Source: a virus
Reading direction: 5' to 3' (one strand)
Virus record (IMG/VR): IMGVR_UViG_3300042473_001758
Coordinates: 1-32,891 of that record
DNA: 32,891 nt
In this document: positions 16,256 to 23,917 of the stretch, piece after piece
Layout of the letters: the number at the start of each line of letters is the position of its first letter
How positions within the stretch are numbered: position 1 is the stretch's first letter
Translations under genes and position numbers: made by a program
Notes under the pieces: model-generated
Database searches by the model: none
The model's input: only the letters and a program-made list of their open reading frames with translations
What the model was told of the DNA's origin: nothing

Positions 16256-17398
16256 CTATATCCTTGGTGGCGCAGCCTTCATTCCGAAAGCCTGATAGAG
16301 CACATCGCGTGTGTCTGAAAGAGCCTCATTAATATCGATTGTTCCTGATAAATCTTCGATGTAGATTTCTGGGAATACCATAAAATGCCTGTCCGATGCG
16401 TACCTGAACGATGAGCGGCCACCGTGTTCCAGCGGGATTCCATATACATGCATAAGCGCACACTGGATAAGTGCCGGGCCTGTGATGTCGTACTTCTTCG
16501 CTGCACTAATTGCTATTTCCAAGGAGTTTTCAAAGAATGAAAATGTATCCTCACCCCATATGCCCATAGCTCCATTCATTCCGATGCCTCCGGCAGCTTT
16601 TACAAACTCCATCGCTCCATTCCGAAACAATTGGCTGTAGGCGTAGACTTGATTTTCATCTCCAAGGTAGGCACCCAATCCATCAATGTTGACCTTTGGA
16701 TTTGCCCCTCCCCTCCAAGCTATGAAGTCAACAAATTCAATCTTCTTTATATCAATAGTTTTTCGTCGAGCTATACCTGACAATGAAACCAACTCAAATG
16801 CGGCGATCGGTACACTCCCCATCGGCATGTGCATTTTCCGTTCTCTTATTAAATTTAATCTGCCATTTATAAAATCACGAGCCTGTGCAGCAAGAGATGC
16901 GGATGCGGTAAAAGCTGAGCGCACTTGATCTAAGCTCATGTCAGAGGTCATCTTTCCATTGCGGATTACAAATCTACGATAGTTGCCTGCTGGATTTCTT
17001 ACCCAGTGTGGGCCATCGAACGACATCGGAACTCGTAGCACAATTCCGCAACCACCTTCAAGTGGGACCTGATGGAATTGAATTCCGTGAAACCTTGGCT
17101 CAATCCACGCGTCCAATATTTGAAGAATTCGTCGCTCTTCCTTATCAAAATTCTCTATGGTCAGCGGGACCACGGCCTTGGCCGTTCCGGTCGTTCTGTC
17201 CTCGCCAATGCCATATACGAGGTCACCGCCATCGGCATTCAGTAAAGCACTGACGTCCTTTGCCAGTTCTTCTTTATCTTTGTCCTCTTTCCCTGGAAGG
17301 GTTTGTTTGAAATCAAGAGTGCTCGACTCGCTTGTTCGCTGCTCGCAAATTTCTTGAAATACCGCTGCGTCAATTCTGCTCAGTGGATATGGAATCAT
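16256..17398 (-). CDS. AlbA_2 (Schlafen-type) domain accessory protein
   Basis: 380 residues. The N-terminal 160 residues are an AlbA_2 domain: E24 with LDFK at 28-31, then the conserved NADGGDLVYGIGED (about 54-67), RILQILDAWIEPRF, and the closing IVLRVPMSFDGPHWVRNPAGNYRRFVIRNG. The C-terminal 200 residues are helical and unassigned. AlbA_2 domains occur in Schlafen-like and putative transcription-regulator proteins; in bacteria some Schlafen relatives cleave RNA, but no nuclease motif was identified here. The ATG follows GGGAG. The gene is markedly AT-rich, lies between V and S where P2 carries orf30, and points the same way as the late genes with no visible terminator. Likely a cargo gene, possibly defensive. 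Confidence 0.82.
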   Translation of the reverse strand: MIPYPLSRIDAAVFQEICEQRTSESSTLDFKQTLPGKEDKDKEELAKDVSALLNADGGDLVYGIGEDRTTGTAKAVVPLTIENFDKEERRILQILDAWIEPRFHGIQFHQVPLEGGCGIVLRVPMSFDGPHWVRNPAGNYRRFVIRNGKMTSDMSLDQVRSAFTASASLAAQARDFINGRLNLIRERKMHMPMGSVPIAAFELVSLSGIARRKTIDIKKIEFVDFIAWRGGANPKVNIDGLGAYLGDENQVYAYSQLFRNGAMEFVKAAGGIGMNGAMGIWGEDTFSFFENSLEIAISAAKKYDITGPALIQCALMHVYGIPLEHGGRSSFRYASDRHFMVFPEIYIEDLSGTIDINEALSDTRDVLYQAFGMKAAPPRI

Positions 17399-17448
17399 TG
17401 CGCTCCCTGGTTACCTGTGATTCATATCTTAGCCAACTCGCTTTCCAC

Positions 17449-17922
17449 TCAAGTGCTCAGAAACCTTAAGATCATTTCCCGAACGCGCTCGACCCGGTCT
17501 GCTGTGATGCCGATCAGCTCTCGCGCTGGATAGCGATAAGTCGGACCACCAGGCGTCACTCGATCGCTCAACCCAAACTGATGCACCCGAGCGATCCGCT
17601 CAGCCCGCCCCACAAACCCAACCACTGCCTCCGAGGGTGCCGCCATCGCCTTGAGGTTCTTGGCCGCCCCCATCTTCAAAAACATCCGCATGCCCGCCTT
17701 GCCTGCCTGAGCCTTGCGGCGGATCTCCCCCCGCTTGTTCCTGGCGGGCTGCTTGCGGGCTAACCAGGCCTCTCCATCCGGGGTCTGCTGGGCCCGGATG
17801 CTGGCTGCATTGGCTGCGCGCAGATCTCGCGCCACAGCCATGGCCAGCTTGCGCCGCTCGCCATCGGAGAGCCGGTCGAGCAGCGGTGCGACCCAGTCCT
17901 CCAGAGCCTTCAGTTCGCTCAT
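17449..17922 (-). CDS. S: Tail completion protein gpS
   Basis: 157 residues, P2 gpS being 150. It is the phage virion morphogenesis family: LEDWVAPLLDRLSDGERRKLAMAVARDLRAANAASI at the N-terminus, then ARKQPARNKRGEIRRKAQAGKAGMRMF, and the conserved IARVHQFGLSDRVTPGG with YPARELIGIT near the end. In P2 it is required for completing tails before they join heads. It lies two bases downstream of gpR and 50 bases upstream of the inserted AlbA_2 gene; in the P2 order V would follow. Confidence 0.94.
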   Translation of the reverse strand: MSELKALEDWVAPLLDRLSDGERRKLAMAVARDLRAANAASIRAQQTPDGEAWLARKQPARNKRGEIRRKAQAGKAGMRMFLKMGAAKNLKAMAAPSEAVVGFVGRAERIARVHQFGLSDRVTPGGPTYRYPARELIGITADRVERVREMILRFLST

Positions 17923-17924
17923 GG

Positions 17925-18425
17925 TCAGATCACTGGCCGGGGGTCATGGGCCCATTGCGCCACCAGCTCGTCGCGCACGTACAGGCTCCATTCCTCGCGC
18001 TGCTGCGGCCAGGCGGGGTGAGCCGGCTCGCCCACGTGGCGGATGTCATAAGCCCCGGGCTGGCTGGCCCTGGGCTTGACCAACACGCGCTCGGTCAGGT
18101 CCAGCTCGATCGACAGATCCACCGTGCTGGCATTCAGGAACTCGACCTCGAACCGCACAGCCTTCTCGCGCAGATCCGGGTTGTCCAGCACCTCGGGCTG
18201 GTTCACGGCCAGCCAGGACAGGAGGGGGACCATGACCGCGTCGGCGTGGCCGGCGTAGTCCAGCACCACCAGTTGCAGGGTGTAGGCGTACTCAAACGAC
18301 AGCGAGCCGGTGCCGGTAGTGATCAGGCGGCCCGAGCGGACCATCACCGACAGCTTGTCGGGGTTGGTGCGCAGATCAGGCACGGCCGCCTCGATGTGGC
18401 CGCGCAGGCTACCGGGCTTGAGCAT
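17925..18425 (-). CDS. R: Tail completion protein gpR
   Basis: 166 residues, P2 gpR being 155. Family signals: MLKPGSLRGHIEAAVPDLRTNPDKLSVMVRSGRL and FEYAYTLQLVVLDYAGHADAVMVPLLSWLAVNQPE, with LNASTVDLSIELDLTERVLV near the C-terminus. It is needed for tail completion in P2, together with S. The start lies 17 bases inside the end of the Rz gene. Confidence 0.94.
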   Translation of the reverse strand: MLKPGSLRGHIEAAVPDLRTNPDKLSVMVRSGRLITTGTGSLSFEYAYTLQLVVLDYAGHADAVMVPLLSWLAVNQPEVLDNPDLREKAVRFEVEFLNASTVDLSIELDLTERVLVKPRASQPGAYDIRHVGEPAHPAWPQQREEWSLYVRDELVAQWAHDPRPVI

Positions 18426-18975
18426 GGGCCGCGCCTTCTGGCTTCGCGTTCAGGCGCACCTTCACGGCGTTGTAAGCGTCGATGCAGGCGTTGAGCTGCC
18501 GGATGCTGTCGTCCCCGGCGTCGGCGATGGCAGTAAGAGCAAGTCCATCTTCAGGCGCAAGTTGGGCACGCGCTTGGTGCCGATCTCCACCGGCAGATCC
18601 GGCACCTGTGCCCTGGTGGCCTCCACCATCCGCAGGGCAATTGGCGACGGGGATTGACAGGCGCACAGCGCCAGAGCGCACGGCAGCAGCAGAGCGATCA
18701 CTGATTTGTTTCGCATTTTGGGCATCCAGGTTGAGGCGGGTTTGCAGTTCGACCAGCTCGGTCCGAAGGTTTCGCTCGGTGGCCTGCTCGCGGGCGGTGG
18801 CGCGCAGCAGGGCCTCAGCATGGTCAGCGTTGATCTGAGCCTCACGGGCTTGCGCCTCGTTCTGAGCCCTTACCTCGCCGCGCTGAAACCCGAGCTGGTA
18901 GGTCAGCATGCTCAGGCCCACCACCAGCAGCGTGGACAGGCCCAAAGCCAGGGCGTTCTGTTTGAAGTCGTTCAT
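18409..18975 (-). CDS. Rz-like inner-membrane spanin (i-spanin)
   Basis: 188 residues. One N-terminal signal anchor (about residues 9-28, LALGLSTLLVVGLSMLTYQL) is followed by a long Ala/Glu/Gln-rich helix with strong coiled-coil character (about 32-100) and a C-terminal part with a cysteine near residue 160. This is the layout of Rz/LysB i-spanins, which join an outer-membrane lipoprotein partner to fuse the two membranes at lysis. The partner gene is embedded in another frame (18462-18716). The start overlaps the endolysin stop (ATGA). Confidence 0.86.
   Translation of the reverse strand: MNDFKQNALALGLSTLLVVGLSMLTYQLGFQRGEVRAQNEAQAREAQINADHAEALLRATAREQATERNLRTELVELQTRLNLDAQNAKQISDRSAAAVRSGAVRLSIPVANCPADGGGHQGTGAGSAGGDRHQARAQLAPEDGLALTAIADAGDDSIRQLNACIDAYNAVKVRLNAKPEGAAHAQAR
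18462..18716 (-). CDS. Rz1-like outer-membrane lipoprotein (o-spanin), embedded
   Basis: An 84-residue frame nested entirely inside the Rz gene, starting MRNKSVIALLLPCALALCACQSPSP. It has a short basic tip, a hydrophobic stretch and a lipobox ending at Cys18 or Cys20 (LCAC fits best), then a proline-rich periplasmic tail (LPVEIG, LPSPTPGTT). The nested lipoprotein is the classic Rz/Rz1 arrangement. An ATG nine bases upstream (18725) is an alternative start. The lipoprotein is expected to bind the C-terminus of Rz across the periplasm. Confidence 0.82.
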   Translation of the reverse strand: MRNKSVIALLLPCALALCACQSPSPIALRMVEATRAQVPDLPVEIGTKRVPNLRLKMDLLLLPSPTPGTTASGSSTPASTLTTP

Positions 18976-19592
18976 GTGGCGTCCATCAAGGGGGAGTACT
19001 TGGCCCGGCGCACCTGCATCACGTTGCGCACGTACTCGCGGTTGATCTCAAAAAAGCTCTTTCCGTAGCCGGCCACCGCCGTCTTGGCCTTGGTGCTGGT
19101 GTGCTCGATGTGGCCGAACCACTGGCGTGGGTCACAGCCCGAGGTGTTGCCGCACAGCCTCCGGTCCGCCAGAAAGCCCCCGGCGCCGCCGTTGTACTGG
19201 GCCGCGGTGCAGGCCAGCGCCGCCGGCGCGTCGGCCATCAAGGCTCTGCAGGCGCGGTAGTGGGCGCGGTCCTTGACCACCAGGGCGATCAACTGCCGGC
19301 GGCGGTCGAAGCGGTCCTCGAAGCGCCAGTCGGCCAGGTCGCGGTGCATGCGCTTGACCTCTTCGAACACGTTGAATCGCGGGGTGATCGTGAGCTGGCC
19401 CAGGCCAAAGCCGTATTCGCGTGCGGTGCGCAGCTCAGCGCGCTCGCTGAAGCACATCCGGTGCTGGGGGCTCGGGCAGGTCTCCTGCTCGATCTGGGCC
19501 GCCAGAAAGCTGGGAGCAGGCATGGCGGGCCAGTAGGCCGGGAGCAGGGCCTGCAGCAGCGCCAGGATGACCGGGGCCTGGGCCGGGATCAT
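18972..19592 (-). CDS. Endolysin, lytic transglycosylase type
   Basis: 206 residues from ATG 19592, whose ATGA overlaps the holin stop; the open frame extends further upstream only as a shadow of the holin. A hydrophobic N-terminus (about 5-30) may act as a membrane-targeting or signal-arrest segment. Then come AAQIEQETC, with Glu as probable catalytic acid, the motif EYGFGLGQLT (typical GLGQ of lytic transglycosylases) and AAQYNGGAGGF near the end. These are marks of GH23-like lytic transglycosylases, which cut peptidoglycan glycan strands. P2 uses an unrelated K lysozyme here. There are several cysteines (CPSPQHRMC and later RLCG..SGC), so disulfides are likely in the periplasm. Confidence 0.82.
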   Translation of the reverse strand: MIPAQAPVILALLQALLPAYWPAMPAPSFLAAQIEQETCPSPQHRMCFSERAELRTAREYGFGLGQLTITPRFNVFEEVKRMHRDLADWRFEDRFDRRRQLIALVVKDRAHYRACRALMADAPAALACTAAQYNGGAGGFLADRRLCGNTSGCDPRQWFGHIEHTSTKAKTAVAGYGKSFFEINREYVRNVMQVRRAKYSPLMDAT

Positions 19593-19984
19593 CCCGCGAC
19601 CCCCAGGCCCACAGCGCCGCCCATGCTGGCCCCCACCCACAGCACAAAGGCCAGCATGCACAGCCCGTTGTAAATAAATAGGCCCAGCAGGATCACGCCG
19701 GCCGCAAAGTCGCCTTGCTGCACCGCGTGCTGCAGCAGCTCGCTCACGCTGATCTGGGGCCAAACCAGCAGGCTCAGTAGCACCTGCAGGCCCGCCATGC
19801 AGAACATGAAGCCCGAGAGCTGCAGCACGGTGGCCAGCAGCGGCAGGTTGATGCCTGCGGCCGAAGCCTGCAGCGGGGTGCGGGCGCCGAACAGCACCAG
19901 GCCGATGACGATCAGCACCCAGGCGTCGAGGTTGAAGATGGCGCGCAGGCGCGGGTTGTGGTGAAGGTGGTTCGTGAGGTTCAC
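19589..19984 (-). CDS. Putative holin, multi-span membrane protein
   Basis: 131 residues with three clear hydrophobic segments (about 20-34, 46-75, 92-126; the longer ones may each hold two helices). The only hydrophilic parts are an N-terminal His/Arg/Asn-rich tip and a loop around residues 76-90 (SVSELLQHAVQQGD). It precedes the endolysin with an ATGA overlap and follows another small membrane protein, which makes it the leading holin candidate. No family name can be given from sequence alone. P2 uses holin Y, and no similarity is evident. Confidence 0.68.
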   Translation of the reverse strand: MNLTNHLHHNPRLRAIFNLDAWVLIVIGLVLFGARTPLQASAAGINLPLLATVLQLSGFMFCMAGLQVLLSLLVWPQISVSELLQHAVQQGDFAAGVILLGLFIYNGLCMLAFVLWVGASMGGAVGLGVAG

Positions 19985-20259
19985 GGGCGGCTCCGGGACA
20001 GGTTGCGGTTGACGTCGTCCACCGAGCGGCGGACGTCCTTCAGATCGGCCTTGATCTCGCGCAGCACCTCGGAATTGCGCTGGTCTTGCTCCGAGGCCTT
20101 TTGTTCGGCGATCAGGGCCTTCTGCTCTTGCATGGCCACCCGCTTGTCCAGCGTGCTGTAGGCGCCGAAGCCGGTGGCAATGAACCCGGCGAACGTGAGT
20201 ACGTGGCCGAGGTTGATGGTCGGGTCAAAGATGAGGCGCGGGGCCTTCGGATCGTTCAT
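19981..20259 (-). CDS. Small one-helix membrane protein, holin/antiholin candidate
   Basis: 92 residues from ATG 20259 (an ATG at 20274 in the same frame would overlap gpX). There is one membrane helix (about residues 18-38, NLGHVLTFAGFIATGFGAY), then a charged helix rich in Gln, Lys and Glu (VAMQEQKALIAEQKASEQ) and an LREIKADLKDVRRSVDDVNRNLSR tail that fits a coiled coil. The layout resembles small phage proteins annotated as putative holin or antiholin. The four-base overlap with the next gene and the position before the endolysin support a lysis role. Confidence 0.66.
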   Translation of the reverse strand: MNDPKAPRLIFDPTINLGHVLTFAGFIATGFGAYSTLDKRVAMQEQKALIAEQKASEQDQRNSEVLREIKADLKDVRRSVDDVNRNLSRSRP

Positions 20260-20264
20260 GGTGT

Positions 20265-20477
20265 TCAGTCCCAAAGGGAGACGGTCTCTTGGGTGGGGGT
20301 GGCCACGATGACCAGGTCGACCAGGGTGCCGGCGCTCAGGCGCGGCCCCAGCGCTGCCAGGCCCGGGTTGGCAGCCAGCGTGGCTTCGGTGACGCCCGCG
20401 GTGCGACCCAGGTGCCGCCAGCAGAGCTGGTCGACCGTGTCGCCGTCACGGGCCATGACTTGCAGCGTGTTGGTCAT
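20265..20477 (-). CDS. X: Tail protein gpX
   Basis: 70 residues, P2 gpX being 67. This is the phage tail protein X family, a LysM-like small fold: TVDQLCWRHLG and ATLAANPGLAALGPRLSAGTLVDL are its signatures. It is required for tail formation in P2. The ATG at 20477 is the start of the conserved region. It sits between L and the lysis genes as in P2. A short GC-rich host-type repeat lies just upstream (20490-20561). Confidence 0.93.
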   Translation of the reverse strand: MTNTLQVMARDGDTVDQLCWRHLGRTAGVTEATLAANPGLAALGPRLSAGTLVDLVIVATPTQETVSLWD

Positions 20478-20489
20478 ACAGCCGTAGCG

Positions 20490-20561
20490 CCGGGCCGCCC
20501 CAAGCAAGGCTGAGCCCCCTTGGGGGGCAGCGACCACACGAAGTGAGGGAGCGTGGGGGTC
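20490..20561. repeat. Short GC-rich hairpin repeat, Comamonadaceae-type
   Basis: A 72-base stretch with GCCGCCCCAAGCAAGG, then a strong hairpin core GAGCCCCCTTGGGGGGC, then CACGAAGTGAGGGAGCGTGGGGG. From memory this combination (C-run, G-run, then CGAAGTGAGG-like and GCGTGGGGG) is a common interspersed repeat between genes in Acidovorax, Comamonas and relatives. Here it lies between X and L, inside the phage late operon, so it either entered the phage from the host or acts as an attenuator. Confidence 0.55.
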
Positions 20562-20569
20562 GACATGTT

Positions 20570-21049
20570 CTAGATCAGTTCCACGGTTGTGCGCGGCTGG
20601 CCCAGCAGATCGCTCAGGGCCCAGCGCATGTTGCGTCGGTGCGTATCGGCACGGGGCTCCATGGCGTCGGCGTTCTTGTCGCCCTTGCCCGTGGTGTCCA
20701 TGTCGCGGTATTCCTCGACCAGCTCGGCCTGCACTGCGCTGTACACGGCGCGGCGGTAGTGCAGCACCAGCACGCTGGAGCGGCCAACCTGGTCTGCCGG
20801 GATGTCGGCCAGCGTGCCGTGACCGCAGGCGATGTGCCCCAGCTTGAACGCGGCCAGCTCTCGGTTGACGCTCAGCATGGCCGCTGTGGCGGCCTCCCGC
20901 AGCCGGGCCACGGTGACCGTGCCATCGAGCCGGCAGGCGGCGCGCAGGGCACCCAGGTCGATCTCGGGGAACCAAGGATCGTTCTCGATCGAGGGCTCAT
21001 TGGTGGGCGTGGGTGGGGATGTGGTGGCCAGAAAGCTCATGGTGGGCAT
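20570..21049 (-). CDS. L: Head completion protein gpL
   Basis: 159 residues (ATG 21049; ATG 21040 is nearly as good), P2 gpL being 169. Signatures are PWFPEIDLGALRAACRLDGTVTVARLREAATAAMLSVNREL, followed by LVLHYRRAVYSAVQAELVEEYRDMDTTGKGD and the ending HRRNMRWALSDLLGQPRTTVELI. In P2 gpL closes the filled head for tail joining. It follows M by about 100 bases and precedes X. The N-terminal 20 residues are Thr/Pro-rich and variable. Confidence 0.93.
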   Translation of the reverse strand: MPTMSFLATTSPPTPTNEPSIENDPWFPEIDLGALRAACRLDGTVTVARLREAATAAMLSVNRELAAFKLGHIACGHGTLADIPADQVGRSSVLVLHYRRAVYSAVQAELVEEYRDMDTTGKGDKNADAMEPRADTHRRNMRWALSDLLGQPRTTVELI

Positions 21050-21149
21050 TCAGAAATAGGTGGCGGTGGTCGGGGTGCGTCAGGGGCCGGCCAGGACGAG
21101 CCTGTGCCCTTTCCATCGGCACCCCGAGCCGCCAGGGTGCGGGGTACGC

Positions 21150-21851
21150 TCAGTCGGGGCCTGGGCCGGCTTTGAGCCGACGCTCCAGGCGCTCCATGTC
21201 TTTTTTGACGCCCACCTGGCCGAAAAGCTGGTGGGCGCGTTGCAGCTGGTCCATGGCGCGGCGCGCCAGGGCCGGGTCCAGCGTGGTGATGTCAGGCTCG
21301 GTGGTGGGCGTCTTGCCCATCAGGGCGTAGCCGATGGCCTTGTGCAGCTTGGCGCGGGCCTGGTCGGGGGCGTCGCGTTCGGCCGTCATCTGGTCGACCC
21401 GGGCCAGCACCACCAGCGCGTCGGGGCCGGTCAGAGACCCGGCCAGGGCCGCGGTGCTGGTCTCGTCGATCAGCAGCGTGGCCGTGTCGCGGTTGTACTG
21501 GTCGGGCAGGGCCAGGCCATGCTGCAGCACGTATTCCGCGATCTGAAGGCCGCGTGCCCAGTTGCCCACGTCCAGGTGCCAGACCATGACGCTGGTGAGC
21601 ACCAGGTCCTGGCCACCCTGGCCACCGGCCAGGGCGCCATCGATCCAGGCGTCAAAGTCGGCCAGCATGGTGCGCTTGGCCTCGATCTTGCGCTCCACCG
21701 ACTGGATGGCTTTGAGGGTGCGGCGGTGCTCGTAGAGCTGGGCCAGCATCAGCTCATAGGCTGAGCCTTCGACCTGGCCCCCGTTGGGGGTGGCCAGGGC
21801 GGCCTGCTCGGCGAGCACGCGCATCTGGTGGCGGCGGGCGGGCGTCGTCAT
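21150..21851 (-). CDS. M: Terminase small subunit (endonuclease) gpM
   Basis: 233 residues from ATG 21851, P2 gpM being 247. gpM is the small terminase subunit, which recognises and cuts cos with P. Signals: MTTPARRHQMRVLAEQAA, LMLAQLYEHRRTLKAIQSVERKIEAKRTMLADFDAWIDG, then DLVLTSVMVWHLDVGNWARGLQIAEYVLQHGLALPDQYNRDTATLLIDE. The last part is the most conserved. It lies 20 bases downstream of N. The last 30 residues are charged, as in the family. Confidence 0.93.
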   Translation of the reverse strand: MTTPARRHQMRVLAEQAALATPNGGQVEGSAYELMLAQLYEHRRTLKAIQSVERKIEAKRTMLADFDAWIDGALAGGQGGQDLVLTSVMVWHLDVGNWARGLQIAEYVLQHGLALPDQYNRDTATLLIDETSTAALAGSLTGPDALVVLARVDQMTAERDAPDQARAKLHKAIGYALMGKTPTTEPDITTLDPALARRAMDQLQRAHQLFGQVGVKKDMERLERRLKAGPGPD

Positions 21852-21871
21852 GGTGCGGTGCCTCCCCGGTC

Positions 21872-22882
21872 TCAGGCCACGAGCTGGATGTTTTCCACCA
21901 GCGCGGCCCGGCCGTTGTCCTCGACCACATAGGCGTCGTTCGACGACTCGTAGTTCTCGATGCGGTCGCGCTTCGGGTTTTCTTCCATGCGGCGACGGCG
22001 CGCGCCTTCCTGCCAATAGATCGACAGGTTGTCGTAGGTGGTGATCAGCATGGCGTGATCGGGGAAGTAAGGCACGGTGGCCGCCTGCAGGCCGCCCACG
22101 CGCTTCTGGCTGATCACGATGTCGGCCGCCAGGGTTTCGCTGGGCGCCTGGTTGACGTTGACCAGCGGGAAGTATTTGTCGGCCAACAGCGCGCGGCCCA
22201 TGATCACCACCAGGTCGGGGTCTTGCTGGTGCCACGGGTCCAGCAGGGTGACGGCATCGAACACGGCCGCGTCCAGGTTCCTGTAGTCGGAGCCCGCGCC
22301 GGCACCGATCTTGATAACGCCGTTGGTGGCACCGCTGCCCATCACATTGGCTGGGGCGTCTTCGCGCAGGTGCTGCAGCCAGCCCTTGTTCACGTCCTGC
22401 AGCAGCGGGTGGGCGGCCAGATCCGTGTCGGCGGCAATGCTCACGCCATGCCAGCCGATCAGCATGCGGTCCAGGGCCTGGCGGCGCACGATCAAGTCGC
22501 GCACCCGGGTTTGGAAGTCGGCGAACTTGGCCCACGCGTCCAGCTTGGCATAGGTGATGTGCGTGTCCGAGTTGGTCTTCACGCACTGGTAGCCGCGGCT
22601 GTCCAGCGTGGTGATGTCTCGGGTCTGGCGGTCCTTGGTGGTGGTGTCGGTGCGGCTGGCGGCCGGGCCGGACACACCCAGGCCCAGCTTGTCGCCCTGC
22701 ATCTCGGTGACGGGCGAGATGTTGATGCGGCTCAGGAAGTCCGAGGACTCCTGAATCTTGCTTTCCAGCTTTTGCTGGACGCTGGGGGAGACGGTGAATT
22801 GCTTGGTGGCATCTGCCACGGCGTTCAGGCGGCTGATCTGGCTCAGCAGTTCGGCATAGGCCTGGCGGGTTTCATTGCGCAT
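21872..22882 (-). CDS. N: Major capsid protein gpN
   Basis: 336 residues, P2 gpN being 357. HK97-fold capsid family of P2. Signals: MRNETRQAYAELLSQISRLNAV, then SVQQKLESKIQESSDFLSRINI, and the LDAWAKFADFQTRVRDLIVRRQALDRMLIGWHG region, with LLQDVNKGWLQHLREDAP and later KYFPLVNVNQAPSE. A GGAG site lies seven bases before the ATG. In P2 the first 31 residues are removed during maturation; a similar N-terminal region is present. It is encoded directly after scaffold O. Confidence 0.96.
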   Translation of the reverse strand: MRNETRQAYAELLSQISRLNAVADATKQFTVSPSVQQKLESKIQESSDFLSRINISPVTEMQGDKLGLGVSGPAASRTDTTTKDRQTRDITTLDSRGYQCVKTNSDTHITYAKLDAWAKFADFQTRVRDLIVRRQALDRMLIGWHGVSIAADTDLAAHPLLQDVNKGWLQHLREDAPANVMGSGATNGVIKIGAGAGSDYRNLDAAVFDAVTLLDPWHQQDPDLVVIMGRALLADKYFPLVNVNQAPSETLAADIVISQKRVGGLQAATVPYFPDHAMLITTYDNLSIYWQEGARRRRMEENPKRDRIENYESSNDAYVVEDNGRAALVENIQLVA

Positions 22883-22930
22883 GGAGGGGCTCCGGGTTGA
22901 ATGCGATTGCGGTGGAAAAACTGCGGCTGA

Positions 22931-23761
22931 TCAGCAGTCGGTCTGGATGCGGCCGCTGTTGCCGGTGGCCGGCGGGCGCTGGCTGTGCTGCAGTTCGGGC
23001 GTGGTGCCGAGCTTGGTCACCAGCTCGGTGTGCTGGCCCAGCAGGGTGGCGAAGGCCTTGGAGAGCTTGTCGTGGTCGGCCTGCAGGGTGGCGTGCTTCT
23101 CGGCCTGGTCGGCAAGCGCATCAGCGGCCTGGTCCAGGGCGCCGAGTACCTCGCTGAAGCGGGCTTCATCGGACTTGGACTTGCCGGCCAGCTTCTCGCG
23201 GAAGGAGGCCATGCCGGCCTTGAACTTGGCGGCCAGGCCTTCGTCTTCGGGCTTGTCCTCTTCGAACTCCAGCGTGACCTCGATGGCTTCGGAGAACAGG
23301 GCCTCGGCGTGGCTCTTGCGGCCGGCCAGGGGGCTGGCCTTCGGGTTCTGGGCCGCGAAGGCGAGGATGTCGGTGCCCAGGCTGGCCGGGCTGTCGGTGA
23401 CGGCCAGGCCCGTGAGGTAGGCCTCGCCGGTATCGGCGAATTTGGGGTTCACCTCGATGGAGGTGTAGATCTTCTGCTTGGCCTTGGTCATGGCCACCAG
23501 CTCGGGCAGGGGCTCGATCTGGGCGAACAGGGCCAGCTTACCGTCGTCAACCTCGCGCGCCTCGACGCTGATCACGTCGCCGTAAGCCTTGAACAGGCCG
23601 TCAGGCGCGATGCCGCGGTAGTGCTCCAGCCAGACGCGGGCGCCGTACTTCTTGGGGTCGAAGTTGGCCGCCATCTGCGTGATCCAGTCCTTCTGGATCA
23701 CGCGGCCGTCGGTGGTTGCGCCTTCAGTGGCGACTCGGAAAAGTTTGGATTTTTGGGCCAT
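22931..23761 (-). CDS. O: Capsid scaffolding protease gpO
   Basis: 276 residues from ATG 23761, P2 gpO being 284. The N-terminal part is a serine protease that cuts itself and the capsid precursor; the C-terminal part is a scaffold. By alignment from memory with P2 (Asp19, His48, Ser107), the triad here is Asp18, His47 (in WLEHYRG) and Ser101 (in YTSIEVN). The helical scaffold runs from about residue 150 to 265. It is the first gene leftward from the divergent late-promoter region, with N, M, L, X and the lysis genes following. Confidence 0.95.
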   Translation of the reverse strand: MAQKSKLFRVATEGATTDGRVIQKDWITQMAANFDPKKYGARVWLEHYRGIAPDGLFKAYGDVISVEAREVDDGKLALFAQIEPLPELVAMTKAKQKIYTSIEVNPKFADTGEAYLTGLAVTDSPASLGTDILAFAAQNPKASPLAGRKSHAEALFSEAIEVTLEFEEDKPEDEGLAAKFKAGMASFREKLAGKSKSDEARFSEVLGALDQAADALADQAEKHATLQADHDKLSKAFATLLGQHTELVTKLGTTPELQHSQRPPATGNSGRIQTDC

Positions 23762-23848
23762 GATGGCTGCTGCTCCAGAGTTGGTTGCAAGGTGTGTTTT
23801 GGGTAGCTGCCATGGTCGCGCCGCAGCGCTGGCCATTCAATGAATGGC

Positions 23849-23873
23849 GGTTGTGTACGGGGCGTACACACCT
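23849..23873. promoter_or_regulatory. Palindromic late-activator site between O and P
   Basis: The motif GGTTGTGTAC-GGGGC-GTACACACCT, identical to the V-upstream site for its first 22 bases and different only in the last positions. It sits in the divergent region between O (start 23761, left) and P (start 23918, right), where P2 has promoters in both directions. Its centre is 100 bases from the O start codon and 57 from the P start codon, so it could serve either or both directions. The ribosome site of P is weak, so its transcript may begin very close to the ATG. Confidence 0.78.
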
Positions 23874-23917
23874 GGAACCTGTCAACGAAACAGCGGGGCG
23901 CACCTAACCTCGACGGC

